Translations under genes and position numbers: made by a program | Part shown: one piece after another, positions 28,801 through 36,094 of the stretch | Layout: every line of letters begins with the position of its first letter | Numbering within the stretch: position 1 is the first letter of the stretch | Notes under the pieces: model-generated | The model's database searches: none | The model's input: only the letters and a program-made list of their open reading frames with translations | What the model was told of the DNA's origin: nothing | Origin: Bacillus cereus group sp. RP43 | GTDB taxonomy: Bacteria; Bacillota; Bacilli; Bacillales; Bacillaceae_G | Direction: 5' to 3' | Length of the DNA stretch: 64,000 bases | Assembly: GCF_040459645.1 (NCBI RefSeq) | Contig: NZ_JARVHQ010000001.1 | Span: 4,092,001-4,156,000, forward strand

Positions 28801-30478
28801 TTTCTCCAGCTTGAAGTGTAACCTCTACTGGTTCTTTTAATTTTTGATATCCTTCTGGTGCTACTGTTTCATAAACTTTATACGTCCCAGGAGCTAAAGT
28901 TTGAGGTACTGAAAAACCGTTTTCGTCCGTTTTCAGTACTGCAACAACCTTATCCGCACTATTTCGAACTTCAAATTCTGCACCTGTTAACCCTTTATTC
29001 GGATTCTCAGCATCTATTTTATGAATAGCTACTGTACCGTCTTTTGGAGGTTCAGGCGGTGTAACAGTTACTTCTTTCGATGTTAATTTATTATCATCAA
29101 AATGTAACTCTGCTTTATTAGGAATTTTCTTATCTACATAAGAAGATAAGTCTGCATCAGCTTTAATTTTCGCCTTAATATTCAAGTTAATTATCTGGTC
29201 TTCATATGACTTATAGTCAAAGCTCTCACCGAACGTAAATGTTACTTCACTTTTTTGTTTATCTATCGTTAGTGTTCCTTTAGAAGTAATATCTTGGCCA
29301 TTTTGATCATATACTTTTGCCTCTAATACTTCTAAAACATCTTCTAAATCATCACTAATTACCATTGATGTATACTTAGGCGGATCTTTCGGTATATGCG
29401 TACCAACTTGATATTGAATAGGTTGTTCCATTTGTGTTAACTGCTGATTCTCTACAAGCTTACCATTCTCATCAACTATATTTTTGTCAATGCTAGGTGG
29501 ATTATTGTCACCTGAACCGCTTCCTCCCCCACCACTTACAAATACTTGTCCTACTTTTTCTTCAGTTTCAATATTTTTGCCTTCTAATTTCACTGTATTT
29601 TTATGAGGCTTTGCAGCAGGATTTGTAATTTTTGTTTTATATCTTAAAATATAACCTTTTGAGCTGTCTGGAAATTCAATTGTAAATCCAGTCTTCGTTG
29701 CATTGATTTTAATTTTAGATAAATCTGCTGGCTTAATATTTGTTGCTGCATAACCATCTTCAAATACAGCCTCTTCTAATACTATGCTGTCTGTAATTAA
29801 CTCATGCCCAGGTCCTAATGTGTCTGTTAATTTAAGATCTTGCATTTCTGTTCCAGTTGCATTTACATATACAAGCCAATCAGCAATAGACGGATCTTCT
29901 TGATTGTAAGAACCCCATTTCAATAGATTATCTGTATTGGGCTGCGGCTTCGGTCTTTCTGTCGTATTACTTACATTTACTTCTTTATTTACGATTTGTC
30001 CATCAACGTTAAATTCTAATGGGATTTTTTGGACACCATCATATGCTTCTAGAGCAAAATAGAATTCTACGAATAAAGAACCTTTAATATTATTCTTTCC
30101 TTCTACATAATCACCCATAGTACACGTCAATAGACCCTTTTTCATCTCACATGTACCAACTATTTTTCCTTCAGCATCTTTTAAAGGAAAATTCATATTC
30201 ATAAGATCTTTTCGAAATTCTTTTGGCATATCAATTGTGAATTGATCTCCACTTTTTATCTGCTCTTTAGCTGACCACTTCACTTCTACTTTCATACCAT
30301 CTGAAGCCTGATATGGTTCAGATGTCGTGCCATCAGTACGGGAAATGCTAATATCATCCACTGGACTTTTCATCACAGCAGCTTGAATAACTGGAGCCCA
30401 CACATTCAGCACTGAAAATAATACTAGAAAAACTAATGAAACCATTGAAATGTGCCTTTTAGTACTTTTTGTTTGCAT
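22838..30478 (-). CDS. Giant LPXTG collagen-adhesin-type surface protein with Cna_B repeats
   Basis: I start at ATG 30478 (MQTKSTKRHISMVS) after AAGGAGG, giving 2546 residues. A signal peptide (1 to about 34) is followed by an Ig-like adhesin region (about 40-170) and a collagen-binding-like domain (about 190-320; DWLVYVNATGTEMQDLKLTD). After a GGGGSGSG linker comes an isopeptide-forming domain (to about 480). Next are two divergent Cna_B/SpaA domains, 19 closely related 93-residue Cna_B repeats (about 661-2429), a Pro/Glu/Thr wall region, LPKTG (2513-2517), a membrane helix and a basic tail. Each repeat keeps Lys in ITK, Glu in KLVE and Asn in VENE, the set used for Lys-Asn isopeptide bonds. 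Sortase A should anchor it to peptidoglycan. Its leader carries a c-di-GMP riboswitch and its promoter a TetR-type palindrome. Confidence 0.93.
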   Translation of the reverse strand: MQTKSTKRHISMVSLVFLVLFSVLNVWAPVIQAAVMKSPVDDISISRTDGTTSEPYQASDGMKVEVKWSAKEQIKSGDQFTIDMPKEFRKDLMNMNFPLKDAEGKIVGTCEMKKGLLTCTMGDYVEGKNNIKGSLFVEFYFALEAYDGVQKIPLEFNVDGQIVNKEVNVSNTTERPKPQPNTDNLLKWGSYNQEDPSIADWLVYVNATGTEMQDLKLTDTLGPGHELITDSIVLEEAVFEDGYAATNIKPADLSKIKINATKTGFTIEFPDSSKGYILRYKTKITNPAAKPHKNTVKLEGKNIETEEKVGQVFVSGGGGSGSGDNNPPSIDKNIVDENGKLVENQQLTQMEQPIQYQVGTHIPKDPPKYTSMVISDDLEDVLEVLEAKVYDQNGQDITSKGTLTIDKQKSEVTFTFGESFDYKSYEDQIINLNIKAKIKADADLSSYVDKKIPNKAELHFDDNKLTSKEVTVTPPEPPKDGTVAIHKIDAENPNKGLTGAEFEVRNSADKVVAVLKTDENGFSVPQTLAPGTYKVYETVAPEGYQKLKEPVEVTLQAGETKTIEIKNTMQKGQIELKKIDSENGGKALANAEFDVVKDGVVVEHIITDKDGKAISKPLAPGKYILKETKAPEGYQLKEKEFEVNVAGDGIFPITVENAMVNKGSVEITKVDKESGAVLAGVEFEVQDEKGKVVKKVTTDKDGKANVSDLSVGNYKLVETKSLPGYKKLTEPVSFEIKKGMTEVLSLKVENEQLDKGSVEIIKVDKDSQKALAGVVFEVQDEKGKVVKKVTTDKDGKANVSDLSVGKYKLVETESLPGYKKLTEPVSFEIKKGMTEVLSLKVENEQLDKGSVEITKVDKDSQKALEGVVFEVQDEAGKVIKKLTTDKNGKAKVADLSVGKYKLVEVESLPGYKKLTEPVSFEIKKGMIEVLSLKIENEMVDTGNVEITKIDKDNKAPLAGVTFVVQDEKGNEVKKVTTDKDGKANVSDLPVGKYELVEVESLPGYKKLEKPVSFEIKKGMTKSLTFTVENEMVDTGDVEITKIDKDSKAPLQGVVFEVRDSKGKVVTKVTTDKDGKANVSDLSIGKYELVEVETPAGYKPLEKPISFEIEKGRVTALQLTVENELVDSGNVEITKVDKENKDALADAVFEIQDEAGQVVAKITTDKKGHAQVTNLSVGTYKLVEVKAPKGYKQLVDPITFQIEKGMTKSLTLTVENEMLDKGNVEITKVDKDSQKALAGVVFEVQDEAGKVVTEVTTDKEGKAKVSDLSVGKYKLVEKAGLPGYKKLTEPVSFEIKKGMTKVLSLKVENELLDKGSVEITKVDKESGAVLAGVTFEVQDEKDKVVTKVTTDKDGKATISDLSVGKYKLVEVESLPGYKKLAKPVSFEIKKGMTEVLSIKVENELLDKGSVEITKVDKDSQKVLEGVVFEVQDEQGKVVTEVTTDKEGKATISDLSVGKYKLVEKENLPGYKKLTEPVSFEIKKGMTTVLSVKVENELVDKGSVEITKVDKDSQKTLAGVVFEVQDEAGKVVTEVTTDKEGKAKVSDLSVGKYKLVEKAGLPGYKKLTEPVSFEIKKGMTTVLSVKVENELLDKGSVEITKVDKESGAVLAGVTFEVQDEKDKVVTKVTTDKDGKATISDLSVGKYKLVEVESLPGYKKLAKPVSFEIKKGMTKVLSLKVENELVDKGSVEITKVDKESGAALAGVTFEVQDEKDKVVTKVTTDKDGKATILDLSVGKYKLVEVESLPGYKKLAKPVSFEITKGMTEVLSLKVENELVDKGSVEITKVDKDSQKTLAGVVFEIQDEKDKVVTKVTTDKEGKVKVSDLSVGSYKLVEVESLPGYKKLTEPVSFEIKKGMTEVLSLKIENEMIDTGNVEIAKIDKDNKAPLAGVVFEVQDETGKVVTKVTTDKDGKANVSDLSVGKYKLVEVENLPGYKKLEKPVPFEIKKGMTKSLVFTVENEMVDTGNVEITKIDKDSKAPLEGVVFEVRDSKGKVVAKVTTDKSGKANVSDLSIGKYELVEVETPAGYKPLEKPISFEIEKGRITALKLTVENELVDTGNVEITKVDKENKDALADAVFEIQDEAGNVVSKVATDKEGKVKVTNLSVGTYKLVEVKAPKGYKLLVDPITFQIEKGMTKLLDLKVENEMIDTGSVEITKVDKDSQKVLEGVVFEVQDEQGKVVTEVTTDKEGKATISDLSVGKYKLVEKENLPGYKKLTEPVSFEIKKGMTEVLSLKVENEQLDKGSVEITKVDKESGAVLAGVTFEVQDEKGKVVTKVTTDKEGKVKVSDLSVGSYKLVEVESLPGYKKLTEPVSFEITKGMTKVLSLKVENELLDKGSVEITKMAAESKNILSGAVFEVQDEKGKVVARVTTDKEGKAKVSDLSVGNYTLVEVEAPKGYEKLTNPIPFEITKGMISSVQLEVLNKLIPLAPPGPEKPETTEPEKPETPGPEKPETTEPEKPETPGPEKPETTEPEKPGTTDPEKPGTTNPEKPGTTNPEKPGTTNPEKPEKELPKTGQKMPVEPYMGALLVMMSFGLLVLGRKKQR
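23191..28500 (-). repeat. Array of 19 tandem 279-base Cna_B repeats
   Basis: Identical landmarks recur every 279 bases. The order of variant units repeats with a period of ten: the set with PGY, PAGY and KGY lever sequences occurs at units 6-8 and again at 16-18 (counting all 21 domains), 2790 bases apart. This implies duplication of a ten-unit block. Confidence 0.88.
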
Positions 30479-30510
30479 ATTTTCCTCCTTGAATATTATA
30501 TTTATATAAT

Positions 30511-30632
30511 AAAAAAGATCGTCCGGTTGCATCAAAATGTGCAACCAGACGATCTTAGTAACCAATATATATTACCGTAGACTCTAAGCTTTGCGGCCTA
30601 TCCTTTCGAATAGTGTGCTAAAAATATTTTCT
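30511..30632 (-). promoter_or_regulatory. Class I c-di-GMP riboswitch with overlapping terminator
   Basis: Reading the minus strand, the leader has the CUAU-UCGAAAG-GAUAG hairpin, then GCCGCAAAGC, GUCUACGG, a hairpin and CUAAGAUCGUCUGGUUGC. These are the hallmarks of the GEMM/c-di-GMP-I aptamer. The last segment is also the 5' arm of a terminator (30515-30556; GGTTGCA/TGCAACC core, one mismatch) with six T, 33 bases before the start codon. Aptamer and terminator are mutually exclusive, so ligand binding should favour read-through. A c-di-GMP riboswitch ahead of a collagen adhesion gene has been described in B. thuringiensis. Confidence 0.85.
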
Positions 30633-30671
30633 ATTATTTTTTTGTTTCATTTTCCTTTTGAACCAAATATT

Positions 30672-30700
30672 ACTATACCGTCTAGACGGTTATAATTCAA
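30672..30700 (-). promoter_or_regulatory. Adhesin promoter with TetR-type palindrome in its spacer
   Basis: On the minus strand TTGAAT (30700-30695), 17 bases and TATAGT (30677-30672) form a sigma-A promoter. The spacer is almost wholly occupied by the perfect palindrome ACCGTCTAGACGGT (30677-30690). A repressor bound there would block RNA polymerase. The TetR gene just upstream is the obvious candidate. Confidence 0.75.
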
Positions 30701-30730
30701 CACTCTATACAATTGTTCTATTATTCTAAT

Positions 30731-30778
30731 AAAAAAATAATTCCCCACCAGATTAAATAAACCAATGGGGAATTACTT
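30731..30778 (-). terminator. Terminator of the TetR gene
   Basis: TAATTCCCCA pairs with TGGGGAATTA, followed on the minus strand by seven T. It separates the regulator transcript from the adhesin. Confidence 0.85.
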
Positions 30779-30791
30779 TTAATTCTATAGT

Positions 30792-31337
30792 TTATATATT
30801 ATATTTATAGGAATTATCAATAAGGGCTTGAATCACTTTTTCTCTTAATTCGGGGCTTAGTCTTCCAACCCCTAAACATTCCGAATACCATAACCCATCT
30901 GCTGCTAATCTAATAATTGTTGCACAAACTGAATCCATTTCATCATTTTCTATTTTAGTTTGCAATTGCTGAAATGCTTGTTGTAATGGCTCAAGTAGTT
31001 CAGGTTTTAGCATTAATGCTGCCATCATACTACTAGACAACTCTTCTGTTCTCCTCTCATTACTTAATCTTTCCTCTACAAAAGAGCGAACCCATCTTCC
31101 TTTCCTCTCTGGGTCTTCCTCTACTTTATTGTGAATAGCACCCTCATAATCCGCTACGCCTTTAAGTATCATACCTTCTATTAAAGCTTCTTTATTTGAA
31201 AAGTGATACAACAGTCCACCTTTACTTACACCCGCTTCTTTTGCTACTGATTCTAAGGTTAATTTAGCAACCCCTTTATATTGCACAATTTGAGAAGCGG
31301 CCGATAAAATTTTTTGCCGTGTTATGCTTGTACTCAT
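30792..31337 (-). CDS. TetR/AcrR family regulator, likely repressor of the adhesin gene
   Basis: The 181-residue protein has an N-terminal TetR HTH (YKGVAKLTLESVAKEAGVSK, then GGLLYHFSNKEALIEGMI) and a helical C-terminal half with the SMMAALMLKPELLEPL pattern. It is encoded directly upstream of and in line with the adhesin gene. A perfect 14-base palindrome sits between -35 and -10 of that gene's promoter. The same palindrome is not seen upstream of this gene, so autoregulation is not apparent. Confidence 0.85.
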   Translation of the reverse strand: MSTSITRQKILSAASQIVQYKGVAKLTLESVAKEAGVSKGGLLYHFSNKEALIEGMILKGVADYEGAIHNKVEEDPERKGRWVRSFVEERLSNERRTEELSSSMMAALMLKPELLEPLQQAFQQLQTKIENDEMDSVCATIIRLAADGLWYSECLGVGRLSPELREKVIQALIDNSYKYNI

Positions 31338-31683
31338 TCCTTTTTAAAACCCCATTTCTACTAAAATTATATAAATACATATCTTATTTTTAATATTGTT
31401 GAGTACTACTAAGTATTTTCTTTATACAACAAAGGCTTCATTACCTTTGAATTGTTAGTTGCTTCTTCTATTAAAAATTTCTATATCACAATATGATAAC
31501 ATCAAATACACAACGTTGACTATACATCTATACTTTTATATTCATTCCTAATATATCCATTAATATGAAATAACCTTTTAACAAGTTGATTCTCCTCATA
31601 CATTTAATCTATAATTTAAAAGAATTTATATTTTTAAAAAAATACCTAACTGAGGCAATCAAAATTTTATAAGGATGATTCCA
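31338..31683. other. AT-rich intergenic region, no gene seen
   Basis: Divergent promoter region between the TetR gene and a small membrane protein gene. No repeat, hairpin with T run or ORF worth reporting was seen. Confidence 0.4.
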
Positions 31684-32067
31684 TTGAAAAAATTTTCTAT
31701 TAGCTATTTAACATGCTTACTAGTTTTCTCTGTCGTTGTGAATGTTTTACAGTATACACTAGTTCCAAATTATGCAGATTCATGGGGACCGATTTGGGTA
31801 TCAATTATTATGTATGTGATTCTTGGAAGTATTCCTGTTCTTATTGGTTGTTTATTGGGGGAGTTTTGCTATAAAAAAATAAAGATAAGTCACGAATTAA
31901 AAATCGGAATTCCTTTATTCTTATTATTAGGTTTCTTCTATAATTATTTATTCGGTATATTTATGACTAGAGAACTTTTTATATCTTTTACTCCAATAGG
32001 ATTTACTGGTTTAGATCTTCCTATTACTTTATCATCTTTATTGTTTTACTTTATAAGACGACGGTAA
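31684..32067 (+). CDS. Small four-span membrane protein, unknown
   Basis: I prefer TTG 31684 (MKKFSISYLTCLLVFSV) because AAGGA lies eight bases upstream; the in-frame ATG at 31675 directly touches that sequence. The 127-residue product has four membrane helices (for example VSIIMYVILGSIPVLIGCLL and IGIPLFLLLGFFYNYLFGIF). No family is recognised. A strong terminator follows. Confidence 0.55.
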   Translation: MKKFSISYLTCLLVFSVVVNVLQYTLVPNYADSWGPIWVSIIMYVILGSIPVLIGCLLGEFCYKKIKISHELKIGIPLFLLLGFFYNYLFGIFMTRELFISFTPIGFTGLDLPITLSSLLFYFIRRR

Positions 32068-32084
32068 TTCTTTCATCACTAAAT

Positions 32085-32129
32085 AAAAAATGTTATTACT
32101 CCCGTTGAATTGAGTAATAACATTTTTTT
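32085..32129 (+). terminator. Rho-independent terminator
   Basis: AAATGTTATTACTC pairs with GAGTAATAACATTT across a ten-base loop, followed by T residues. Confidence 0.85.
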
Positions 32130-32218
32130 ATTTATAAACTACTTAACAAATTCACTTCACAAAGAACGAATTTATCAAAGTCTTCTATTACTACAATTTT
32201 GTGCACATTTAAGAAAAA

Positions 32219-32261
32219 TCAAACCACCTATCCCCTAAAGAATATAGGGAACAGATGGTTT
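32219..32261 (-). terminator. Hairpin after the DUF975 gene
   Basis: AAACCACCT with TCCC pairs imperfectly with GGGA and AGATGGTTT; it lies ten bases past the stop of the DUF975 gene. Confidence 0.5.
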
Positions 32262-32271
32262 AGATGTTTTA

Positions 32272-32925
32272 TTAGAAAGTAGTACCTTCTTTTTTATAAT
32301 ATTCTTTTGAAATCTCTTCATAAAATGCTGCCGATGTCGCGTAGAAATAAGGTGCTAACCATAAGAAACCGATTCCTACAGTAAGAATACTTAAAATGAA
32401 CCAGCCAAGGAAACTTAAGCATAGTAAAAAGTAATCCATTTTATGTCCATTCATCATACGACGACTTTCAGTAATTGCTTGATTCGCTGTGTATTCTGGA
32501 TGATCATTCAAAATAAAATACGTCATAGAATAAGAAAATGATTTAATAATACCTGGAATAATAAGAAGTAATGTCCATAGAATTACGTATACATACATTA
32601 GTAAATATGTTAAAAATGCCTTCATAAACTTACTTCCATCGCTAAACCATCTAAATAAATGACCAATACTAGCATTAGTCCCACGAATTACATTTAAAAC
32701 AAGGTAATAGGCACCCATTGTTAACGGACCGATAATAAGCATTGCAATAATACTTACTGTAAGCGACTCACTTGCTTCTTCCCAACCCCAAAACATCGAG
32801 AAAACACCTGTGGTTAGAAGTTCGATAGCTCCAATAAGGATTCCAAGTAATAAGGTTGCCCCTACCGCTAATCCCCATTTTCCTTTTAATGCATCAAGTG
32901 CTTCTCTTTTCAACTGACTTATCAT
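32272..32925 (-). CDS. DUF975 family membrane protein
   Basis: The 217-residue protein matches DUF975: the N-terminal LKREALDALKGKWGLAVGAT, a central LLLIIPGIIKSFSYSMTYFI, then LNDHPEYTANQAITESRRMM and NGHKMDYFLL. Five to six membrane helices are predicted. The family is widespread in Firmicutes and of unknown role. It is monocistronic. Confidence 0.85.
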   Translation of the reverse strand: MISQLKREALDALKGKWGLAVGATLLLGILIGAIELLTTGVFSMFWGWEEASESLTVSIIAMLIIGPLTMGAYYLVLNVIRGTNASIGHLFRWFSDGSKFMKAFLTYLLMYVYVILWTLLLIIPGIIKSFSYSMTYFILNDHPEYTANQAITESRRMMNGHKMDYFLLCLSFLGWFILSILTVGIGFLWLAPYFYATSAAFYEEISKEYYKKEGTTF

Positions 32926-33116
32926 ATATAACCTCCTAATACTATTTCTACATTAGTATACCATTTATATCAAAAATTCCACTAATTTTCCTGAAACGGA
33001 AGTATTATACCTTTTTTCTGATACGTATTGATAAATGTGCGCTATAGTTGTACTAATAGATTAAACTAAAGAAAACCTGGGCCAATTAAAAATTACTTAT
33101 TTCTTATTTCTATATA

Positions 33117-33155
33117 ACAAAAAAGCCTGCCTTTCATACTAGGCAAGCCTTTTCA
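33117..33155 (-). terminator. Hairpin after ydbT copy 2
   Basis: AAAGCCTGCCT and AGGCAAGCCTTTT form an imperfect stem just past the stop codon, with A/T runs outside. Confidence 0.6.
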
Positions 33156-33157
33156 GG

Positions 33158-34597
33158 TTAATTCTCACTTATTCTCTTCTTATACCAATCCAGCATTCTC
33201 TCCGCATCTTCTACTCTCGTATGCTCTAGTTTATAATTCGATGATGCACTAGAAAACGTATACGTACATAAATCCGCTCGGCGCTGGAAATATGATTGTG
33301 TTTTTTCAATTGATTGGACGTGTCTTCTTCTTACAAGTCCTGTATGTTTCCCAATACTACGATGTATAATCGTAATTTGTTCTCCGTTTACGCCGTAACC
33401 ATTTGTTTTAAATGTTGCATATCCAAGTGTAAAGATGAGGATAGCAAGTGGTAGTAACGCCCACATGATGTAATACTTTTCAAAGTATATGCTTATCCCA
33501 GTAAGCGGGATTGCTAGCATTGCAAAGAAAATGAAACTATCAATTAAATAACGGCGCAAGGCTGCTTTTGGTAATGCAATAATGTTTGTATTCAGTTCAT
33601 ATGGCAATTGTAAATGAGCGAGTAACTCTTGCACACGATCTTTGCGAATAATCGGATGCAGTGTAACTTTTTCTTCTTTTCCCTCACTTTGGATGACTTC
33701 TACTTGCACAGCACAATAACCGAACGGTTGGCGTAAAATGCCTTCTTTTATCGTAATCCCTTGAATACGATGCAGTTTTAATACGAGTTCTTTTCTCTCA
33801 AGTAACCCTTGGGAAATACGCACTTCATCATTTTTTCGATTTACTGTGAAGTTACCATGCTTTAACGCATAACCGATTGTGGATATAATCCAAGAAATGA
33901 CAAGCAAAATGGCTACCATGTAAATCCAGCCATATATATCATGGTCCATTACATAGGACTCTACTCTATTTTTGATCCATTTCGGAATGTACTCGTCCAC
34001 TTGGTTATAAACGAAGAATATTAAAGAGAATAATAATCCAAATTGACCAGATGTAATAGACGCTATTAAAATCTCTTTCCACGTTAATTTGTATTCTGTC
34101 GCTTGCTTCTCCTCTGTAATGACTTCTTTTTCTACTACTTCTTCTAACGTTTCTTCTGCTTTCACTTCTGGAGTTGGCTCATTTAGCAAGGAAATAAGCT
34201 CCGTCGCCTCTTCTACTGTAATACCAGCTAAGCTAACTTCTGCATCATCGCCTCCGCCAGCTGTTTCAATCTTAATTTTCTTTAAACCGAGCATTTGATA
34301 TAACACGTTAGAACTTGTGTTTATCGTTTGGACACGTTCTTTATTTAAGTAACTCTCCTTTTTCACAAAGAGCCCTTGTTTAACATGTAATACGTTATTT
34401 TCAACCCAATATGTTGTGTAATACCATTTTTCAAACGCTGAAAAAACGGTGAGTAAACCGAATCCAGCGGGAATTAAATACCAAAATGGGAACTTTCCGT
34501 TTAAACTAAACATGAAAATAAGTAATGGTATAAAATCTGTTATTTTTAATTCTAATAACATCGTAATGGGATGCTGCCTCTTATACATCCTCATCAC
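33158..34597 (-). CDS. ydbT: YdbT-like PH-domain membrane protein, copy 2
   Basis: A 479-residue paralogue of the 20322-21746 product: both begin MMRMYKRQHPIT and share segments such as WVENNVLHVKQGLFVKKESY and LHRIQGITIKEGILRQPFGY. The linker after the first PH unit is longer and acidic (EETLEEVVEKEVITEEKQAT). It overlaps the upstream ydbS copy by 17 bases exactly as in copy 1. The pair is a whole-operon duplication that has diverged. Confidence 0.85.
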   Translation of the reverse strand: MMRMYKRQHPITMLLELKITDFIPLLIFMFSLNGKFPFWYLIPAGFGLLTVFSAFEKWYYTTYWVENNVLHVKQGLFVKKESYLNKERVQTINTSSNVLYQMLGLKKIKIETAGGGDDAEVSLAGITVEEATELISLLNEPTPEVKAEETLEEVVEKEVITEEKQATEYKLTWKEILIASITSGQFGLLFSLIFFVYNQVDEYIPKWIKNRVESYVMDHDIYGWIYMVAILLVISWIISTIGYALKHGNFTVNRKNDEVRISQGLLERKELVLKLHRIQGITIKEGILRQPFGYCAVQVEVIQSEGKEEKVTLHPIIRKDRVQELLAHLQLPYELNTNIIALPKAALRRYLIDSFIFFAMLAIPLTGISIYFEKYYIMWALLPLAILIFTLGYATFKTNGYGVNGEQITIIHRSIGKHTGLVRRRHVQSIEKTQSYFQRRADLCTYTFSSASSNYKLEHTRVEDAERMLDWYKKRISEN

Positions 34598-35057
34598 TCA
34601 CTTTCGCTAATTCTGCGATTCTCGTTTTCAGCATTTCTGCTTCATACATCGTTAAGCCTGGAATACTATGAGAAGTTGCTGCCGTTGAAATATGTAATTC
34701 TGCTAATCCGTGTCTTCTCATAATTGGCCCTTGTTCAATCGTAACGTGCTGTACACGAATCATCGGTACTAATACACGCTTCACTACGAAAAGACCGTGC
34801 TGAATTTCAAGCTCTTCTTCATTTAATTGATAGCTATAATAACGCTGACGTAGTTTCGGAAACGTAAAGTAATCAAACGGCGTATATACAATTGTTAATC
34901 CGATGAGCACATAGAAAATCCAAGCCCACCAATTAAACTTAATCATAAAGAAAAGATATGCCAAAATGACTATAATACTAATTCCTAGCTCAATTAAGGA
35001 ACGCGTTTTCCACACCTTGATCATGTCAGGGTGAATTTCATTTTTCAATGGATCCAT
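34581..35057 (-). CDS. ydbS: YdbS-like PH-domain membrane protein, copy 2
   Basis: The 158-residue product is the same length as copy 1 and shares QRYYSYQLNEEELEIQHGLF, RVQHVTIEQGPIMRRHGLAE and STAATSHSIPGLTM. Two membrane helices and one bPH_2 unit. First gene of the second ydbS-ydbT operon. Confidence 0.85.
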   Translation of the reverse strand: MDPLKNEIHPDMIKVWKTRSLIELGISIIVILAYLFFMIKFNWWAWIFYVLIGLTIVYTPFDYFTFPKLRQRYYSYQLNEEELEIQHGLFVVKRVLVPMIRVQHVTIEQGPIMRRHGLAELHISTAATSHSIPGLTMYEAEMLKTRIAELAKVSDEDV

Positions 35058-35136
35058 GTAACCACTCCAAATCTATTAATCTAATATATGAATACTCTCA
35101 AACTATATTTTACATAACTTTACAGAAAATTGAAAT

Positions 35137-35304
35137 TCAATTATCTTTCTTCTCAGGAATAAAATATCCGAACCAAAGTAACCACACGAAACCGATTAAT
35201 GCAAACCAACCTTTATCCGCTTGAAAAGCTTCAATCATACCTGGAATTTTATAAACGCCAATAAATCCAAGAAAACCGAGCCACCAGTTTTTTTGCATTT
35301 TCAT
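35137..35304 (-). CDS. Small two-helix membrane protein in TetR operon
   Basis: The start ATG 35304 (MKMQKNWWLGFLGFIG) follows GAAGGAGG, which overlaps the end of the TetR gene; the stop of that gene lies only two bases upstream. The 55 residues form two hydrophobic stretches (WLGFLGFIGVYKIPG and GWFALIGFVWLLWFGYF) resembling DUF3796-like small proteins. It is probably co-transcribed with and controlled by the TetR regulator. Confidence 0.6.
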   Translation of the reverse strand: MKMQKNWWLGFLGFIGVYKIPGMIEAFQADKGWFALIGFVWLLWFGYFIPEKKDN

Positions 35305-35306
35305 CT

Positions 35307-35888
35307 TTAGTCCTCCTTCATTACGTTTTTCACATTTCGAATCCAAATTTCTTTATACTTTAAATCGAATCCTATTAATATGTAATTACTCATATTATCA
35401 ATAACGAGCGCTAACGTATGCGCGTTTTCTTCTGTCCCATGTTTTGACACAACACCAAGTTCCACACCTTGCTTTAATAAATCGTGGAATCCATTTAAGA
35501 AATCTTCTTGTATTTCAAATAAACGCTTCTGGTACTTTTCATTTCGCGTCGCAGTTACGATGAATTCATTTATAACGCGTAATATGCCTTCTTGACCTCT
35601 ATACTCCGACAACATATGTAAACCATCTGCGATTAACTTTTCTGCAAAGTTTTCTTTCGTATATTGTTCTTTAACGAAGTAACCCACGAATCGATATTCA
35701 GAAAAAATCTCTTCAAATAAAAAATCAACTAGCGCTTCTTTAGACGGAAAATGATAATAAATAGCTGGCTTTGATATGCCTACTTCTTTCGCAATCATTG
35801 AAAGACTCATCTTCTCAATGCCGTGCTCTGCCATTAGTTTAAATGATGCATCTACAATGTGCTGCGATGTTTGTAAATTTTTTGTCAT
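35307..35888 (-). CDS. TetR/AcrR family regulator
   Basis: The 193-residue protein has the HTH MAEHGIEKMSLSMIAKEVGI followed by SKPAIYYHFPSKEALVDFLF and a helical C-terminal half with a TetR_C-type pattern. AGAGGT precedes the ATG. A 24-base near-perfect palindrome lies 17-41 bases upstream, so it probably represses its own operon with the small membrane protein. No efflux pump is adjacent; other targets are likely elsewhere. Confidence 0.88.
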   Translation of the reverse strand: MTKNLQTSQHIVDASFKLMAEHGIEKMSLSMIAKEVGISKPAIYYHFPSKEALVDFLFEEIFSEYRFVGYFVKEQYTKENFAEKLIADGLHMLSEYRGQEGILRVINEFIVTATRNEKYQKRLFEIQEDFLNGFHDLLKQGVELGVVSKHGTEENAHTLALVIDNMSNYILIGFDLKYKEIWIRNVKNVMKED

Positions 35889-35905
35889 ACTGTACCTCTT
35901 TTATT

Positions 35906-35929
35906 TTTACTTACCGGTCGGTAAGTAAA
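35906..35929. promoter_or_regulatory. TetR operator palindrome
   Basis: Arms TTTACTTACCG and CGGTAAGTAAA flank a GT centre. This is a typical TetR-family operator next to a TetR gene, placed for autoregulation. Confidence 0.75.
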
Positions 35930-36094
35930 TTGTAAAATGAAAATGAATAATTTGCAAGTTTTCTTTATTAAAACTACTATATGGTACTTTCTTGATCTAC
36001 ATTATGGATCCGAGCCATATTCCTCAATAATTACTACAGTAATCTTTAATCCATTTAAACCACAAAAAGCACCTTTATGAGTGCTTCTTGTAAT

